Source: Solimonas thermocellulolyticum (GTDB lineage: Bacteria > Pseudomonadota > Gammaproteobacteria > Nevskiales > Nevskiaceae). From it: a DNA stretch of 64,000 nt. The translations under genes were made by a program, and so were the position numbers. Below are positions 18,297-27,114 of the stretch, piece after piece (position 1 is the first letter of the stretch; every line of letters starts with the position of its first letter). The stretch covers positions 1 to 64,000 of the forward strand of contig NZ_JBEPIJ010000013.1 of the NCBI RefSeq assembly GCF_040327995.1, written 5' to 3'. The notes beneath the pieces were generated by a model. That model saw nothing but the letters and a program-made list of their open reading frames with translations. It did not search any database and was not told the DNA's origin.

Positions 18297-20092
18297 TGGC
18301 CCACAGTATCTATGACGCCGTTTCCACGGCGCCGCCGGCCGAAGGCCCGGAGATGGAGCTGCCGCCGCATGCGCACAGCTTCATCGGCAAATACGTGTTC
18401 TGTCAGGACGCGAAAGTCATCGCGATCCAGTACGCGATCACCGCGACCGCGATCGGCCTGGTCGCGCTGGCGCTGTCGATCGTGATGCGCCTGCAGCTCG
18501 GCTTTCCCGAGACCTTCTCGCTGATCGACCCGAGCAATTATCTGCAGGCGGTGTCGATGCACGGGATGATCATGGTCGTCTACCTGCTCACCGCGTTGTT
18601 CCTCGGCGGCTTCGGCAATTACCTGATCCCGCTGATGATCGGCGCGCGCGACATGGTGTTCCCGTGGCTCAACATGATGAGCTTCTGGGTCTATTTGCTC
18701 GCGGTGCTGGTGCTGGCCGCGAGCTTCTTCGTGCCCGGCGGGCCCACCGGCGGTGGCTGGACGCTGTACCCGCCGCAGGTGGTGAGTCCGGGTACGCCCG
18801 GCGTCGGCGGCGGCATCATCCTGATGCTGGTGTCGCTGGGCCTGTTCATCATCGGCTTCACGATGGGTGGGCTCAACTACGTCGTCACCGTGCTGCAGGC
18901 GCGCACGCGCGGCATGACCTTGATGCGCATGCCGCTGACGGTCTGGGGCATCTTCATGGCGACGGTGCTCGCGCTGCTGGCCTTTCCGGCGCTGTTCGTC
19001 GCCGCGCTGATGCTGCTGCTCGACCACACGCTCGGCACCAGCTTCTTTTTGCCGTCGATGCTCAATCTCGGCGAGCAGTCCCGGCATTCGGGCGGCAGTC
19101 CGCTGCTGTTCCAGCACCTGTTCTGGTTCTTCGGCCACCCGGAGGTCTACATCGTCGCGCTGCCGGCCTTCGGCATCGTCTCCGACCTGATCGCGACGCA
19201 CGCGCGCCGCAACATCTTCGGCTACCGCATGATGGTGTGGGCGATCATCGCCATCGGCGCGCTCTCTTTCGTGGTCTGGGCGCACCACATGTACGTCAGC
19301 GGCATGAATCCGTACTTCGGTTTCTTGTTTGCGACGACGACGCTGATCATCGCCGTGCCGACCGCGATCAAGGTCTACAACTGGGTGCTGACGCTCTGGC
19401 GCGGCAACGTGCGCCTGAGCGTGCCGATGTTGTTCGCGATCGGCTTCATCTTCACCTTCGTCAACGGTGGTCTGTCGGGTCTGTTCCTCGGCAACGTCAC
19501 CGTGGACGTGCCCTTGTCCGACACTTACTTCGTCGTCGGCCACTTCCACATGGTGATGGCGGTGGCACCGATCCTGGTGATCTTTGGCGCGATCTATCAC
19601 TGGTACCCGAAGATCACCGGCAAGATGTTCAACGAGACCGCCGGCAAGATCCATTTCTGGATCACCTTCCTCGGCACCTACGCGATCTACTACCCGATGC
19701 ACTACCTCGGCTTCGAAGGCGTACCGAGGCGCTACTACGCCTACGGCGAGACCGCGTTCATCTCCGACTCGGTGCAGGCGCTCAACGCCTTCATCACCCT
19801 TGCCGCCATCGTCGTCGCGCTGGCGCAGATCCTGTTCATCTTCAACCTGGTGTGGAGCTGGCTCCACGGCGAAAAGGCCGATCCCAATCCGTGGAAGGCG
19901 ACGACGCTGGAGTGGCAGACGCCGCACAATCCGCCGCGGCACGGCAATTTCGGGCCCGAGCTGCCGGTGGTCTACCGCTGGCCGTATGACTACAGCGTGC
20001 CCGGCGCGAAGGACGACTTCATCCCGCAGAACGTGCCGCCCGAAAAGGTCGAGATGTTGCCCGGCCATGCACCGGTGGCGAAGAAGGCATGA
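18296..20092 (+). CDS. Cytochrome c oxidase subunit I
   Basis: 598 aa haem-copper oxidase catalytic subunit with about 12 membrane helices. HGMIMVVY holds a low-spin haem ligand; FGHPEVYIVALPAFG holds the CuB histidine and the cross-linked tyrosine; WAHHMYVSGMNPYFG gives the CuB HH pair; and VVGHFHMVM supplies the haem ligands. GHPEVY plus this pattern indicate an A-type, proton-pumping oxidase. Start overlaps the subunit II stop, end overlaps the next start (ATGA). Confidence 0.95.
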   Translation: MAHSIYDAVSTAPPAEGPEMELPPHAHSFIGKYVFCQDAKVIAIQYAITATAIGLVALALSIVMRLQLGFPETFSLIDPSNYLQAVSMHGMIMVVYLLTALFLGGFGNYLIPLMIGARDMVFPWLNMMSFWVYLLAVLVLAASFFVPGGPTGGGWTLYPPQVVSPGTPGVGGGIILMLVSLGLFIIGFTMGGLNYVVTVLQARTRGMTLMRMPLTVWGIFMATVLALLAFPALFVAALMLLLDHTLGTSFFLPSMLNLGEQSRHSGGSPLLFQHLFWFFGHPEVYIVALPAFGIVSDLIATHARRNIFGYRMMVWAIIAIGALSFVVWAHHMYVSGMNPYFGFLFATTTLIIAVPTAIKVYNWVLTLWRGNVRLSVPMLFAIGFIFTFVNGGLSGLFLGNVTVDVPLSDTYFVVGHFHMVMAVAPILVIFGAIYHWYPKITGKMFNETAGKIHFWITFLGTYAIYYPMHYLGFEGVPRRYYAYGETAFISDSVQALNAFITLAAIVVALAQILFIFNLVWSWLHGEKADPNPWKATTLEWQTPHNPPRHGNFGPELPVVYRWPYDYSVPGAKDDFIPQNVPPEKVEMLPGHAPVAKKA

Positions 20093-20781
20093 CGATCACA
20101 CTCGCCTTTCTCGCGCTGCTGATGGCGATGTTCGCCGCCTATCTGGTGCGCCAGTCCGTCGGCGTGCAGCCCTGGGTGGCCGACGCGCTGGGCGCGACGC
20201 GCCCGCCGGGGCCGATCCTGAGCGCGCCGTCGCTCGGCCTTTTGGTGTTTCTCGCCGTCGTCACCTCGATCTTCGGCCTGACCGTCAGCGCCTATGTCAT
20301 GCGCATGGCGGCGGCGCCGCAGTGGGACTTCCTGCCGCAGCCGCCGCTGCTGTGGATCAACAATGCGCTGCTGGTGTTCGCCAGCCTGGCTCTGCAGACG
20401 GCCTGGTCCGCCGCACGTCGCGCACAGCCGCAGCGCTTCGCCCGCGGCATGGGATTCGGTGGCGCGTGCACGGTGGCCTTCGTCGCCGGCCAAGCGCTGC
20501 TGTGGCGCGAGCTGTCCGGCGCCGGCTATACGATGACGCGCTACGTCGGCAGCGCCTTCTTCGTGCTGATGGCCATGCTGCACGCCCTGCACATGCTCGG
20601 CGGACTGTATGCGCTGCTGCGCGTGGTGCTGCGCCTGCAGCGCGGCGCGACGCTGTGGCAACTGCGCGAGGCGGTGGGCCTGTGCGCGCTGTACTGGCAT
20701 TTCCTGCTGCTGGTCTGGGCCGTGCTGTTCACGGTGCTGTTCGTCGGCGCCGAGCCGCTGTACGCCTGGTGCCGGAGCTGA
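20089..20781 (+). CDS. Cytochrome c oxidase subunit III-like protein, first copy
   Basis: 230 aa with about five predicted membrane helices, and the subunit III-like HALHMLGGLYAL and YWHFLLLVWAVLFTVLF blocks at the C-terminal side. The N-terminal part is divergent and short. It overlaps subunit I by 4 bp and precedes a better conserved subunit III gene, so the operon encodes two subunit III-family proteins, perhaps both in one complex as in CoxO/CoxP arrangements. Confidence 0.8.
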   Translation: MTITLAFLALLMAMFAAYLVRQSVGVQPWVADALGATRPPGPILSAPSLGLLVFLAVVTSIFGLTVSAYVMRMAAAPQWDFLPQPPLLWINNALLVFASLALQTAWSAARRAQPQRFARGMGFGGACTVAFVAGQALLWRELSGAGYTMTRYVGSAFFVLMAMLHALHMLGGLYALLRVVLRLQRGATLWQLREAVGLCALYWHFLLLVWAVLFTVLFVGAEPLYAWCRS

Positions 20782-20803
20782 CCATGGCCACGGGAGAAAC
20801 GAG

Positions 20804-21505
20804 ATGAGCGAGGCCTCGGCCGCACTGCAACCCGGCATCAAGGGCTTGGTCGCCGACGTCGCGTCCGACCAGAGCGCCTTCAAGAAGGTGCCTTGGGGCA
20901 AGGCGATGATGTGGATCTTCCTGCTCTCCGACACCTTCGTGTTCGCGTGCTTTTTGATCAGCTACATGACCGCGCGGGCCTCGACCACGGTCGAGTGGCC
21001 GGACGCCAGCATCGTCTTCGGTCTGCGCGTCGGCGGCGTGGACGTGCCGTTGCTGCTGATCGCGATCATGACCTTCGTGCTGATCAGCTCCAGCGGAACG
21101 ATGGCACTCGCGGTGAAGTACGGTTACGAGAAGAACCGCAGGATGACCGCGATTCTTTTGGTCCTGACCGCACTGCTCGGCGCGACCTTCGTCGGCATGC
21201 AGGCCTTCGAGTGGACCAAGCTGATCGGCGAGGGCGTGCGCCCCTGGGGCAATCCCTGGGGCGCGCCGCAGTTCGGTGCCGCCTTCTTCATGATCACCGG
21301 CTTTCACGGTACCCACGTCACGATCGGCGTGATCTTCCTGATCGTCATGGCGGTCAAGGTCATCCGCGGCGCGCTCGACGATCAGCGCCCAGGCTTTCTG
21401 ACCGGGCGCAAGGGACGCTACGAGATGGTCGAGACGCTCGGCCTTTACTGGCACTTCGTCGATCTGGTCTGGGTCTTCATCTTCGCGTTCTTTTATCTGT
21501 GGTGA
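20804..21505 (+). CDS. Cytochrome c oxidase subunit III, second copy
   Basis: 233 aa from the ATG at 20804, preceded by GGGAGAAACGAG. Family blocks: WIFLLSDTFVFACFLISY, FVGMQAFEWTKL, GFHGTHVTIGVIFL and YWHFVDLVWVFIFAFFYLW; the final block carries the conserved subunit III YWHFVDxVW signature. The longer open frame upstream is a shadow of the previous gene. Structural subunit of the oxidase, implicated in proton uptake stability. Confidence 0.92.
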   Translation: MSEASAALQPGIKGLVADVASDQSAFKKVPWGKAMMWIFLLSDTFVFACFLISYMTARASTTVEWPDASIVFGLRVGGVDVPLLLIAIMTFVLISSSGTMALAVKYGYEKNRRMTAILLVLTALLGATFVGMQAFEWTKLIGEGVRPWGNPWGAPQFGAAFFMITGFHGTHVTIGVIFLIVMAVKVIRGALDDQRPGFLTGRKGRYEMVETLGLYWHFVDLVWVFIFAFFYLW

Positions 21506-21514
21506 GAGACCGTC

Positions 21515-21835
21515 ATGGCGCACGATCAAGCCCAGCAGCAGCATCCGCTCAGCGTCTACCTGTGGATCTGGGGGCTGCTGTTCGTCCTCAGCGTGCTGTC
21601 GTATCTGGTCGACTACGTCGGCTTCGAGGGGCTGCTGCGCTGGTCGCTGATCTGCCTGTTCATGCTGCTCAAGGCCGGGCTGATCATCGCCGTGTTCATG
21701 CACATGATGTGGGAGCGCATGGCGATTGCCTGCGCGATCCTGATTCCGCCCGGGGTGCTCGTCGTGTTGATGGGCCTGATGGCGATCGAGGCCAACTACA
21801 CGCTGATCTCGCGGCTGCGCTTTCTGCTGAACTGA
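21515..21835 (+). CDS. Cytochrome c oxidase subunit IV
   Basis: 106 aa with three membrane helices, matching the small prokaryotic subunit IV (CyoD/CtaF-like) that follows subunit III in many oxidase operons. The typical core LFMLLKAGLIIAVFMHMMWER is present in outline. It is the last gene of the operon, 9 bp after subunit III, and is convergent with the next gene. Confidence 0.88.
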   Translation: MAHDQAQQQHPLSVYLWIWGLLFVLSVLSYLVDYVGFEGLLRWSLICLFMLLKAGLIIAVFMHMMWERMAIACAILIPPGVLVVLMGLMAIEANYTLISRLRFLLN

Positions 21836-21893
21836 CGCACAGACCCACGAAGCCGCGCGCCCTGGCGGCGCGCGGCTCGGTTGCCGCCCATGC

Positions 21894-22463
21894 TCACGGG
21901 AACGTCTTGGTGAAGAACCGCGTCAAGCGGTGCTGGCCGAACACGATCCAGTGCGGCGCACCGGCGGCAGTGCCCGCGGCCTTGAGCCGCGGATGCTTCT
22001 TCACGATCGCTTCCAGGATCTTCGCCTGCTGCGGTTCGAGATCGACGAAGAACACGTGCTTGCCCTCGTCGAGCGCCTTCTTGAAGTGCTTGAAATGCAC
22101 GTTGGGCGTCTGGATGCCGATCAGTCCGCCCTCCCAGGTGCAGAAGCCGAGCAGGACGACGGCGAGAAAGATGAACGGCACCCAGCCGGCGGCGGTCTCG
22201 GTCCAGCCCGCGCCCCAAGCCACGCCGAGCACCAGGATCGCCGCGCAGGCGCCGAGCGCGAGCCCGATCAGGCCGGAGTGGATCACGTCCTTCTTCATGA
22301 AGGACACCACCTGATGCAGATGATGATGTTGGTCTGCCGCGCGATCGTCGTTGGTCAGCAGATGGATCTGCGGCGTGACGACGCCGGCGGCTTCGAGCTC
22401 TTCTTCGAGCCGTTCCAGATCGTCCAGATCGTCACTCAGGAAAAAGTAGCGGGTCATTTTCAT
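21894..22463 (-). CDS. Conserved two-helix membrane protein of unknown function
   Basis: 189 aa from the ATG at 22463 (GAGGAGACTGCG upstream on this strand). The N-terminal MTRYFFLSDDLDDLERLEEELEA segment and the following histidine-rich NDDRAADQHHHLHQV are followed by two hydrophobic helices near residues 66-85 and 90-112, then a cytosolic HFKHFKKALDEGKHVFFVDL region. I recall this family from Pseudomonas genomes, where it carries vague names about cell division; no function is supported. Convergent with the oxidase operon. The longer frame to 22733 is not homologous. Confidence 0.7.
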   Translation of the reverse strand: MKMTRYFFLSDDLDDLERLEEELEAAGVVTPQIHLLTNDDRAADQHHHLHQVVSFMKKDVIHSGLIGLALGACAAILVLGVAWGAGWTETAAGWVPFIFLAVVLLGFCTWEGGLIGIQTPNVHFKHFKKALDEGKHVFFVDLEPQQAKILEAIVKKHPRLKAAGTAAGAPHWIVFGQHRLTRFFTKTFP

Positions 22464-22874
22464 CGCAGTCTCCTCGTAGAGTCGCCGTGCCGTCACGGCG
22501 GCCGAGGGCCTGCAAGAGCGGGCTACTCGTCGCAGGCCTGCAACCACCGCGCAGCGCCGGACTGTTCGCTTCACCGCATGAACCGTATGACCAGAGCATA
22601 GCGCAGACGGCGACGCCGTCCATGCGCCGGATGCGGCGAGCCGACGGGCGGTCGTGGCTCGCGCGGACCGCCGCACCCAGGCGGCGGATCGCCGATCATG
22701 CGCGCTCGCGAGTTCCGATGCCGGTGATGCCATGTGCAGATACCGGCTCGCACGACGCCGCCCGCGGCACCGCGCCGACGCGACACCAGCGTTTTTCGAC
22801 GCGGCGCCCCAGCAGCCAGAACGGCAGCACGATCAGCAGCGCGGCGGCGCTGCCGCCGCCGGACCTTCGCTCGT
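22464..22874. other. Intergenic region, possible remnant of the nitrilase-like gene
   Basis: About 410 bp with no intact gene. On the minus strand, in a frame different from the neighbouring broken nitrilase-like gene, a hydrophobic stretch SAAALLIVLPFWLLGRRVEKRW (22788-22853 approximately) resembles a real membrane helix followed by basic residues and may be a displaced C-terminal part of that gene. I see no promoter or RNA feature. Confidence 0.35.
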
Positions 22875-23898
22875 TCACCGCCGGTAGCTCCAGGCTGTGC
22901 ACGGCAAGGACTGGCCGTCGAACACCTGGTCGCCCAGATTGCCCACCAGCATCGGCGTGACGTTGGCGGCGAGCGCCGGGTGCTTCTGCAGCATCCACCA
23001 GCCGCCGCGCTGGAGCTTGTCCGGTGGCCACAGATCGCCCGCAGGGAGTCCCCATGATCCGTAGGCCTCGGGCTGCAACATCAATTCCGCGCCGAGCTGA
23101 TCCAGCCGGTCGTTGACATCGATCATCCACGCATCCTTGCTGATCACCGTAGCGATGCGCGCGAACGGTAGATCGAACGCCGGCAAATCGACGGTCTGGA
23201 TGCCGCGTAGGCCCAGGCCGAGCCCTCGTTCGCGCTCCAGCGGCACGAGATAAGCCTTGTCCTGCACCGTGATCAGCTCGCCGTTCGGACCGAACACGAA
23301 GTTGCGGTTGCGCACGTTGGGCTCGGTCGCGACGAAGGCGTGACCATCGAAGTGCAGCGGATCGGCGAAGGGCGCTGCCTGCGGACCGTCGATGCGCTCG
23401 AATGGTGCGAGGTTGGACGACACAAAAAGGTAAACGCCGTACTCGGCGGAGAGCTCGGCGAAGACGCCGATCAGCCGTGCCAGCGTGTCGGTCAGTGCCA
23501 GATTCAGCAGCTGGCCAGGGGCATCCACACCAGGAAAGCGCGCGGCATACAGCGCGATCTGCGGCGCATACGGGCCGGTCAGACTGGCCAGCGCCGGCAC
23601 CGCACCCGCCTCGTCGAGCAGTGCGCGGCCAAGGGCGCCCCGCTCGCCGACGAAGTAGGCCATCAGGGTCTGATTTTCCGGGTAGCTGACGAAGTTGGGC
23701 ACGTCATCACGCAGCTTCGGCGCGATGTCACGCGCAAACTGCGCGCGCACCGCGGCGCGAAAGCTCGCGATGCTGTGCACCTGATCCAACTGGTGGAAAT
23801 GCGTGACCGCGAAGGCGCGAAACTCTCGCGCCTGCAGCCCGGCAATGGGCAGCGCCGAGAAGCACCACAAGGCCGATCAAACTTCGGTATGAGCGCAT
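22875..23898 (-). pseudogene. Nitrilase-superfamily protein, frameshifted and truncated
   Basis: The main frame (23870-22875, 331 aa from a TTG) has carbon-nitrogen-hydrolase-like features: an N-terminal VSYPENQTLMAYFVG strand, a DKAYLVPLERE segment with a catalytic-type lysine, and VISKDAWMIDV. Its coding start is odd: a stop codon lies just upstream in frame, while an ATG at 23898 opens a signal-peptide-like MRSYRSLIGL in a frame shifted by one. A single-base indel would join the two into one hydrophobic leader. The C-terminus stops at NLGDQVFDGQS plus nine unlike residues, where related proteins as I recall continue. I therefore call it a broken gene; a sequencing error at the first site is possible. 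Confidence 0.55.
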
Positions 23899-24217
23899 CG
23901 CGACGGTCCTCGCCCGCTATCCGCGGCCAGCATATCGCCGGAGCGAGCTGCTGCGGTCCGCCGCAGCGGGGAAACGGCCTCGTCGATCTCGCAGCGGCGG
24001 CCGATTCTAGTTGTTGCACACCGGTGGCGACCAGAGCACCGTTCGTGCGTGAGACCACGCCAGGGGATGCACGCGGGAGGCCCCTGATCGCAGTGGACAA
24101 GAGCTCGCCGCGCCGTCCCGTCACCTGCGACCGTACCGGGGCCGCCGTGAAACGACGCCCGTCGTCGCGTCGCGGGGATGGTGATCGGCGCGCAGCCGTG
24201 CCGGTGCGTGTGCCGGA
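23899..24217. other. Intergenic region, nothing recognised
   Basis: About 320 bp between the broken nitrilase-like gene and the end of the cytochrome b561 gene, both on the minus strand. I see only a 7-bp hairpin at 23950-23967 (GCTGCGG, TCCG loop, CCGCAGC) without a T-run. It may hold the old promoter of the broken gene. Confidence 0.4.
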
Positions 24218-24982
24218 TCAGCCCGGTTCGCGGTCGGTGGCGTCGGATTCGGCGTCGCGTGGCTGGCCGCGCAGGGTCTTGCGCCCGGTGATCATCGCCG
24301 ACACCAGGTTGCCGCCTTCGCGGATCTCGGTGACGACGACCGCGATCATGTGCAGCAGGCTCATCGCCAGCAGCAGATAGAAACCCCAGACGTGCAGATT
24401 CACGACGGGTTCGCGCAGCTCGCGCATGCGTGCGTAGGCCTCGGCGTCATAGAGCGCCGTTGCATAAGGCACCAGCGTGGAAGGATCGACGCCGGGGGCG
24501 GCGATGCTCTGCGCGATCCACGCGCCGAGCGGGGGGTAGAATAGATCGGTGCCGGCGAGCACGAGGCCGGTGACGGCCTGCATGGTGAGCAGGATCAGCA
24601 GCACCCCGATCGCGAGGCGTCCGGCCGGGTTGTGGCCGAGCCAGGGCTCCGACCTCCCGGCCGCGAACGCGGCGAGATAGTCGCGAAGCGCGGACAGGTA
24701 GCCGGCACCGCCCGGCAGGATCTGGCGCCAGCGCGCATAGTGTCCGCCAACAAAGGCCCAGACGATGCGCATCATAAGGTTCAGCGCAAAGACGTAGCCG
24801 ATCCACACGTGCAGGGTCTTGAGCGCGACCTTGCCGTCGTTGGACACATCCAGTGCTCCGGCATTGAGGATGACCAGGCCGATCGCCATCAGCGCGAGCA
24901 CGCAGGCGGCATTCAGCCAATGAAACAAGCGCGTGGGAACGTCCCACACGAGCTTCTGCTGACAATGATCCGGCGTGTTCAT
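24218..24982 (-). CDS. Cytochrome b561-type di-haem membrane protein
   Basis: 254 aa, four to five membrane helices, family of Ni/Fe-hydrogenase-type b cytochromes and cytochrome b561. Candidate haem ligands are H21 (RLFHWLN), H58 (TLHVWIGY), H197 (NLHVWGFY) and H211 (LLHMIAV). It would move electrons between the quinone pool or cytosolic side and a periplasmic partner. It is the last gene of a seven-gene operon on this strand that also encodes a flavin transferase and its likely substrates, 56 bp after the histidine kinase gene, so it is the probable electron donor or acceptor of that system. Confidence 0.88.
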   Translation of the reverse strand: MNTPDHCQQKLVWDVPTRLFHWLNAACVLALMAIGLVILNAGALDVSNDGKVALKTLHVWIGYVFALNLMMRIVWAFVGGHYARWRQILPGGAGYLSALRDYLAAFAAGRSEPWLGHNPAGRLAIGVLLILLTMQAVTGLVLAGTDLFYPPLGAWIAQSIAAPGVDPSTLVPYATALYDAEAYARMRELREPVVNLHVWGFYLLLAMSLLHMIAVVVTEIREGGNLVSAMITGRKTLRGQPRDAESDATDREPG

Positions 24983-25038
24983 GTCGGCATCCCGTTGTTC
25001 TTAACGTACACGTACCTTGGATGGAGAGCTGATGTGAA

Positions 25039-26403
25039 TCAAGCGGACGGTGCGATCGGCAGTCGGATCCTGACCTCTGCGCCATCCCTGCAATTACTCG
25101 CGGTCGCTTCCCCGCCATGCAGGCGCGCGATGGCACGCACCAGCGTCAGGCCCATGCCGTGGCCGGGGGAGCGGCGCGCGGTGTCCCCGCGGAACAGGCG
25201 CTCGAAGGCGCGTTCGGGATGCTCGAAGCCTGCGCCCTGGTTGCGCACGCGCAGCTCGGCACTGCCGGCCGCGCAGTGCAGTTGCACGCTCACGCACTGC
25301 TCGGCGGCGCCGTATTTCAACGCGTTGTCGATCAAGTTGATCACCGCCTGGAACAGCAGGTGGCGATCGCCCAGCAGCGGACACGGCGCACTCAAGAGGG
25401 TCTCGATGCGCATGCCGCGTGCCGCGGCATCGGCGTCGTACAGCGAGACCGCGTCCTCGACGATCGCGGCGAGATCGACCTGGCAAAAGGCGCTGCGGGC
25501 GGCGCCGGCTTCGACGGTCGCCAGTTGGAGCAGTGACTGGAAGGTGCCGAGCACCTGGTCGACCTCGGCGATCGCCTCTTGCAGCCAGTCGGCATCGGCG
25601 CCGCGTCGCTCGGCTTCGAGCAGGGCCTGTTCGAGCCGGGTGCGATGGCGGGCGAGCGGCGAGCGCAGATCGTGGGCGATCGCTTCGGTGCTGTTGCGCA
25701 GACTCTCGAACAGCTGGCTGATACGGTCGAGCATGCGGTTGAGCGTGCGCGCGAGCGCATCGAACTCGTCGCCGCTGCCGCGCTCCGGAATGCGGCGCGA
25801 CAGATCGCCGTCGATGATCTGCTCGGCGACGCTGCGCACGGTGGCGATCGGCGCCAGTGCGGCGCGGTAGATGAGCATCCCGAGCACGAGCGCGAGGATC
25901 AGCGACGCCGCCACGGTGAGCGCGGCCGCGCGGTGGATGGTGTGCATCACGCTGCGCACTTCGATGCTGTCGAAGGCCACTAGCACGCGACTGCCGTCCG
26001 GCAGGCGCGCCGCCGCTATCCACCACTGCGTCGGCGGCTGGCGCTGCGCATTCGGCAAGCGCAGCAGGCGGCCGTCGGTGGAAAGTCCGGCCGGCCAGTC
26101 CGGCCAGTGGCCCGCGAGGTGGCGGCCGGTGGTGTCCTCCAGCCGATAGCTGCGGCCGTGATGGGGGCTCTCGAAGACTTCTCTGTGCTCGATGAAGCCG
26201 ATCACGCCATCCAGGCCGTCGATCAGGTAGTCCGCGACCAGCACCTCGATTTCGGCGGCCACGCTCTCGGCCAGATGCTCGCGCATCGCGCGCTCGGCCA
26301 TCCACACCATGACGACGACGACGGCCAAGAGCGCCAGACCCACGATCGCCGCATTGAGCAGCGTCAGCCGCAGTGCGAGCCCCCGGCCGGCGCGCGGTGT
26401 CAT
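25039..26403 (-). CDS. Sensor histidine kinase of the flavin/haem operon
   Basis: 454 aa. Membrane helix 1 at about residues 14-35, a periplasmic sensor domain of about 120 residues, helix 2 at about 160-180, HAMP, then the dimerisation domain with the phospho-acceptor H244 in EAIAHDLRSPLARHR and an HATPase domain (NLIDNALKYG, GAGFEHPERAFERLFRGD, GHGMGLTLV). Its start overlaps the response-regulator gene stop by 4 bp. The kinase and regulator lie inside the operon, so they probably control it; the signal is unknown. Confidence 0.93.
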   Translation of the reverse strand: MTPRAGRGLALRLTLLNAAIVGLALLAVVVVMVWMAERAMREHLAESVAAEIEVLVADYLIDGLDGVIGFIEHREVFESPHHGRSYRLEDTTGRHLAGHWPDWPAGLSTDGRLLRLPNAQRQPPTQWWIAAARLPDGSRVLVAFDSIEVRSVMHTIHRAAALTVAASLILALVLGMLIYRAALAPIATVRSVAEQIIDGDLSRRIPERGSGDEFDALARTLNRMLDRISQLFESLRNSTEAIAHDLRSPLARHRTRLEQALLEAERRGADADWLQEAIAEVDQVLGTFQSLLQLATVEAGAARSAFCQVDLAAIVEDAVSLYDADAAARGMRIETLLSAPCPLLGDRHLLFQAVINLIDNALKYGAAEQCVSVQLHCAAGSAELRVRNQGAGFEHPERAFERLFRGDTARRSPGHGMGLTLVRAIARLHGGEATASNCRDGAEVRIRLPIAPSA

Positions 26404-27077
26404 GCCGGACCGAGGCGATAGCCGGCGCCGCGCACCGTGTGGATCAGCCGCGTGCTGCCTTCGGGTTCGAGCTTGGCGCGCAGGCGCGAGATGTGCACGT
26501 CGATGATGTTGGTCTGCGGATCGAAGTGGTAGTCCCAGACGCCTTCGAGCAGCATCGTGCGCGTGACCACCTGGCCCGCGTGCAGCATCAGGTATTCGAG
26601 CAGCCGATATTCCTGCGGCTTGAGGTCGATGAGCCGCTCGCCGCGGTACGCCGTGCGCGCGAGCCGATCCAGGCGCAGGTCGCCGACGGTGAGCGTGGTC
26701 TGGGTCTGGCCCTGCTCACGCACGCGTCGCAGCAGGGCGTCGATGCGCGCCATCAGCTCGACCAGCGCGTAAGGCTTGACCAGGTAATCGTCGCTGCCGG
26801 CCTTGAGGCCGCGCACGCGGTCGTCGACCTGGCCGAGCGCCGACAGGATGATCACGGGTGTCGATTTGCCGGCGGCGCGCAGCGCGCTGACGATGGCCAG
26901 GCCGTCCATGCCCGGCAGCATGCGGTCGACGATGCACAGCGCATAAGGTTCCGACAGTGCGAGGTACAGGCCCTCACGGCCATCGGCCGCATGGTCGACG
27001 GCGTGGCCGGCCTCGCGCAGCGCCTTGAGCGCAAAGCGGGCTTGCTCGGCATCGTCTTCGATCAGCAGCAGGCGCAT
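26400..27077 (-). CDS. OmpR/PhoB-family response regulator
   Basis: 225 aa from the ATG at 27077 (MRLLLIEDD). Receiver domain with the acidic pair E7-D8-D9 and phospho-acceptor D51 in CIVDRMLPGMDG; the C-terminal winged helix includes RLARTAYRGERLIDL and VVTRTMLLEGVWDYHFDPQTN. Upstream in-frame codons up to 27251 overlap the apbE gene and are not conserved. Partner of the following sensor kinase, with which it overlaps by 4 bp. Confidence 0.93.
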   Translation of the reverse strand: MRLLLIEDDAEQARFALKALREAGHAVDHAADGREGLYLALSEPYALCIVDRMLPGMDGLAIVSALRAAGKSTPVIILSALGQVDDRVRGLKAGSDDYLVKPYALVELMARIDALLRRVREQGQTQTTLTVGDLRLDRLARTAYRGERLIDLKPQEYRLLEYLMLHAGQVVTRTMLLEGVWDYHFDPQTNIIDVHISRLRAKLEPEGSTRLIHTVRGAGYRLGPA

Positions 27078-27114
27078 CGACGCGTCCACAGCGCCGCGCA
27101 GCACCGCGACGCTT

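Noticed and set aside
18152..20068. 638-codon open frame on the minus strand opposite the oxidase subunit I gene
   Set aside because: Its product is His/Arg/Asp/Gln-rich without a domain and it mirrors a highly conserved gene; this is the usual antisense frame of GC-rich DNA.
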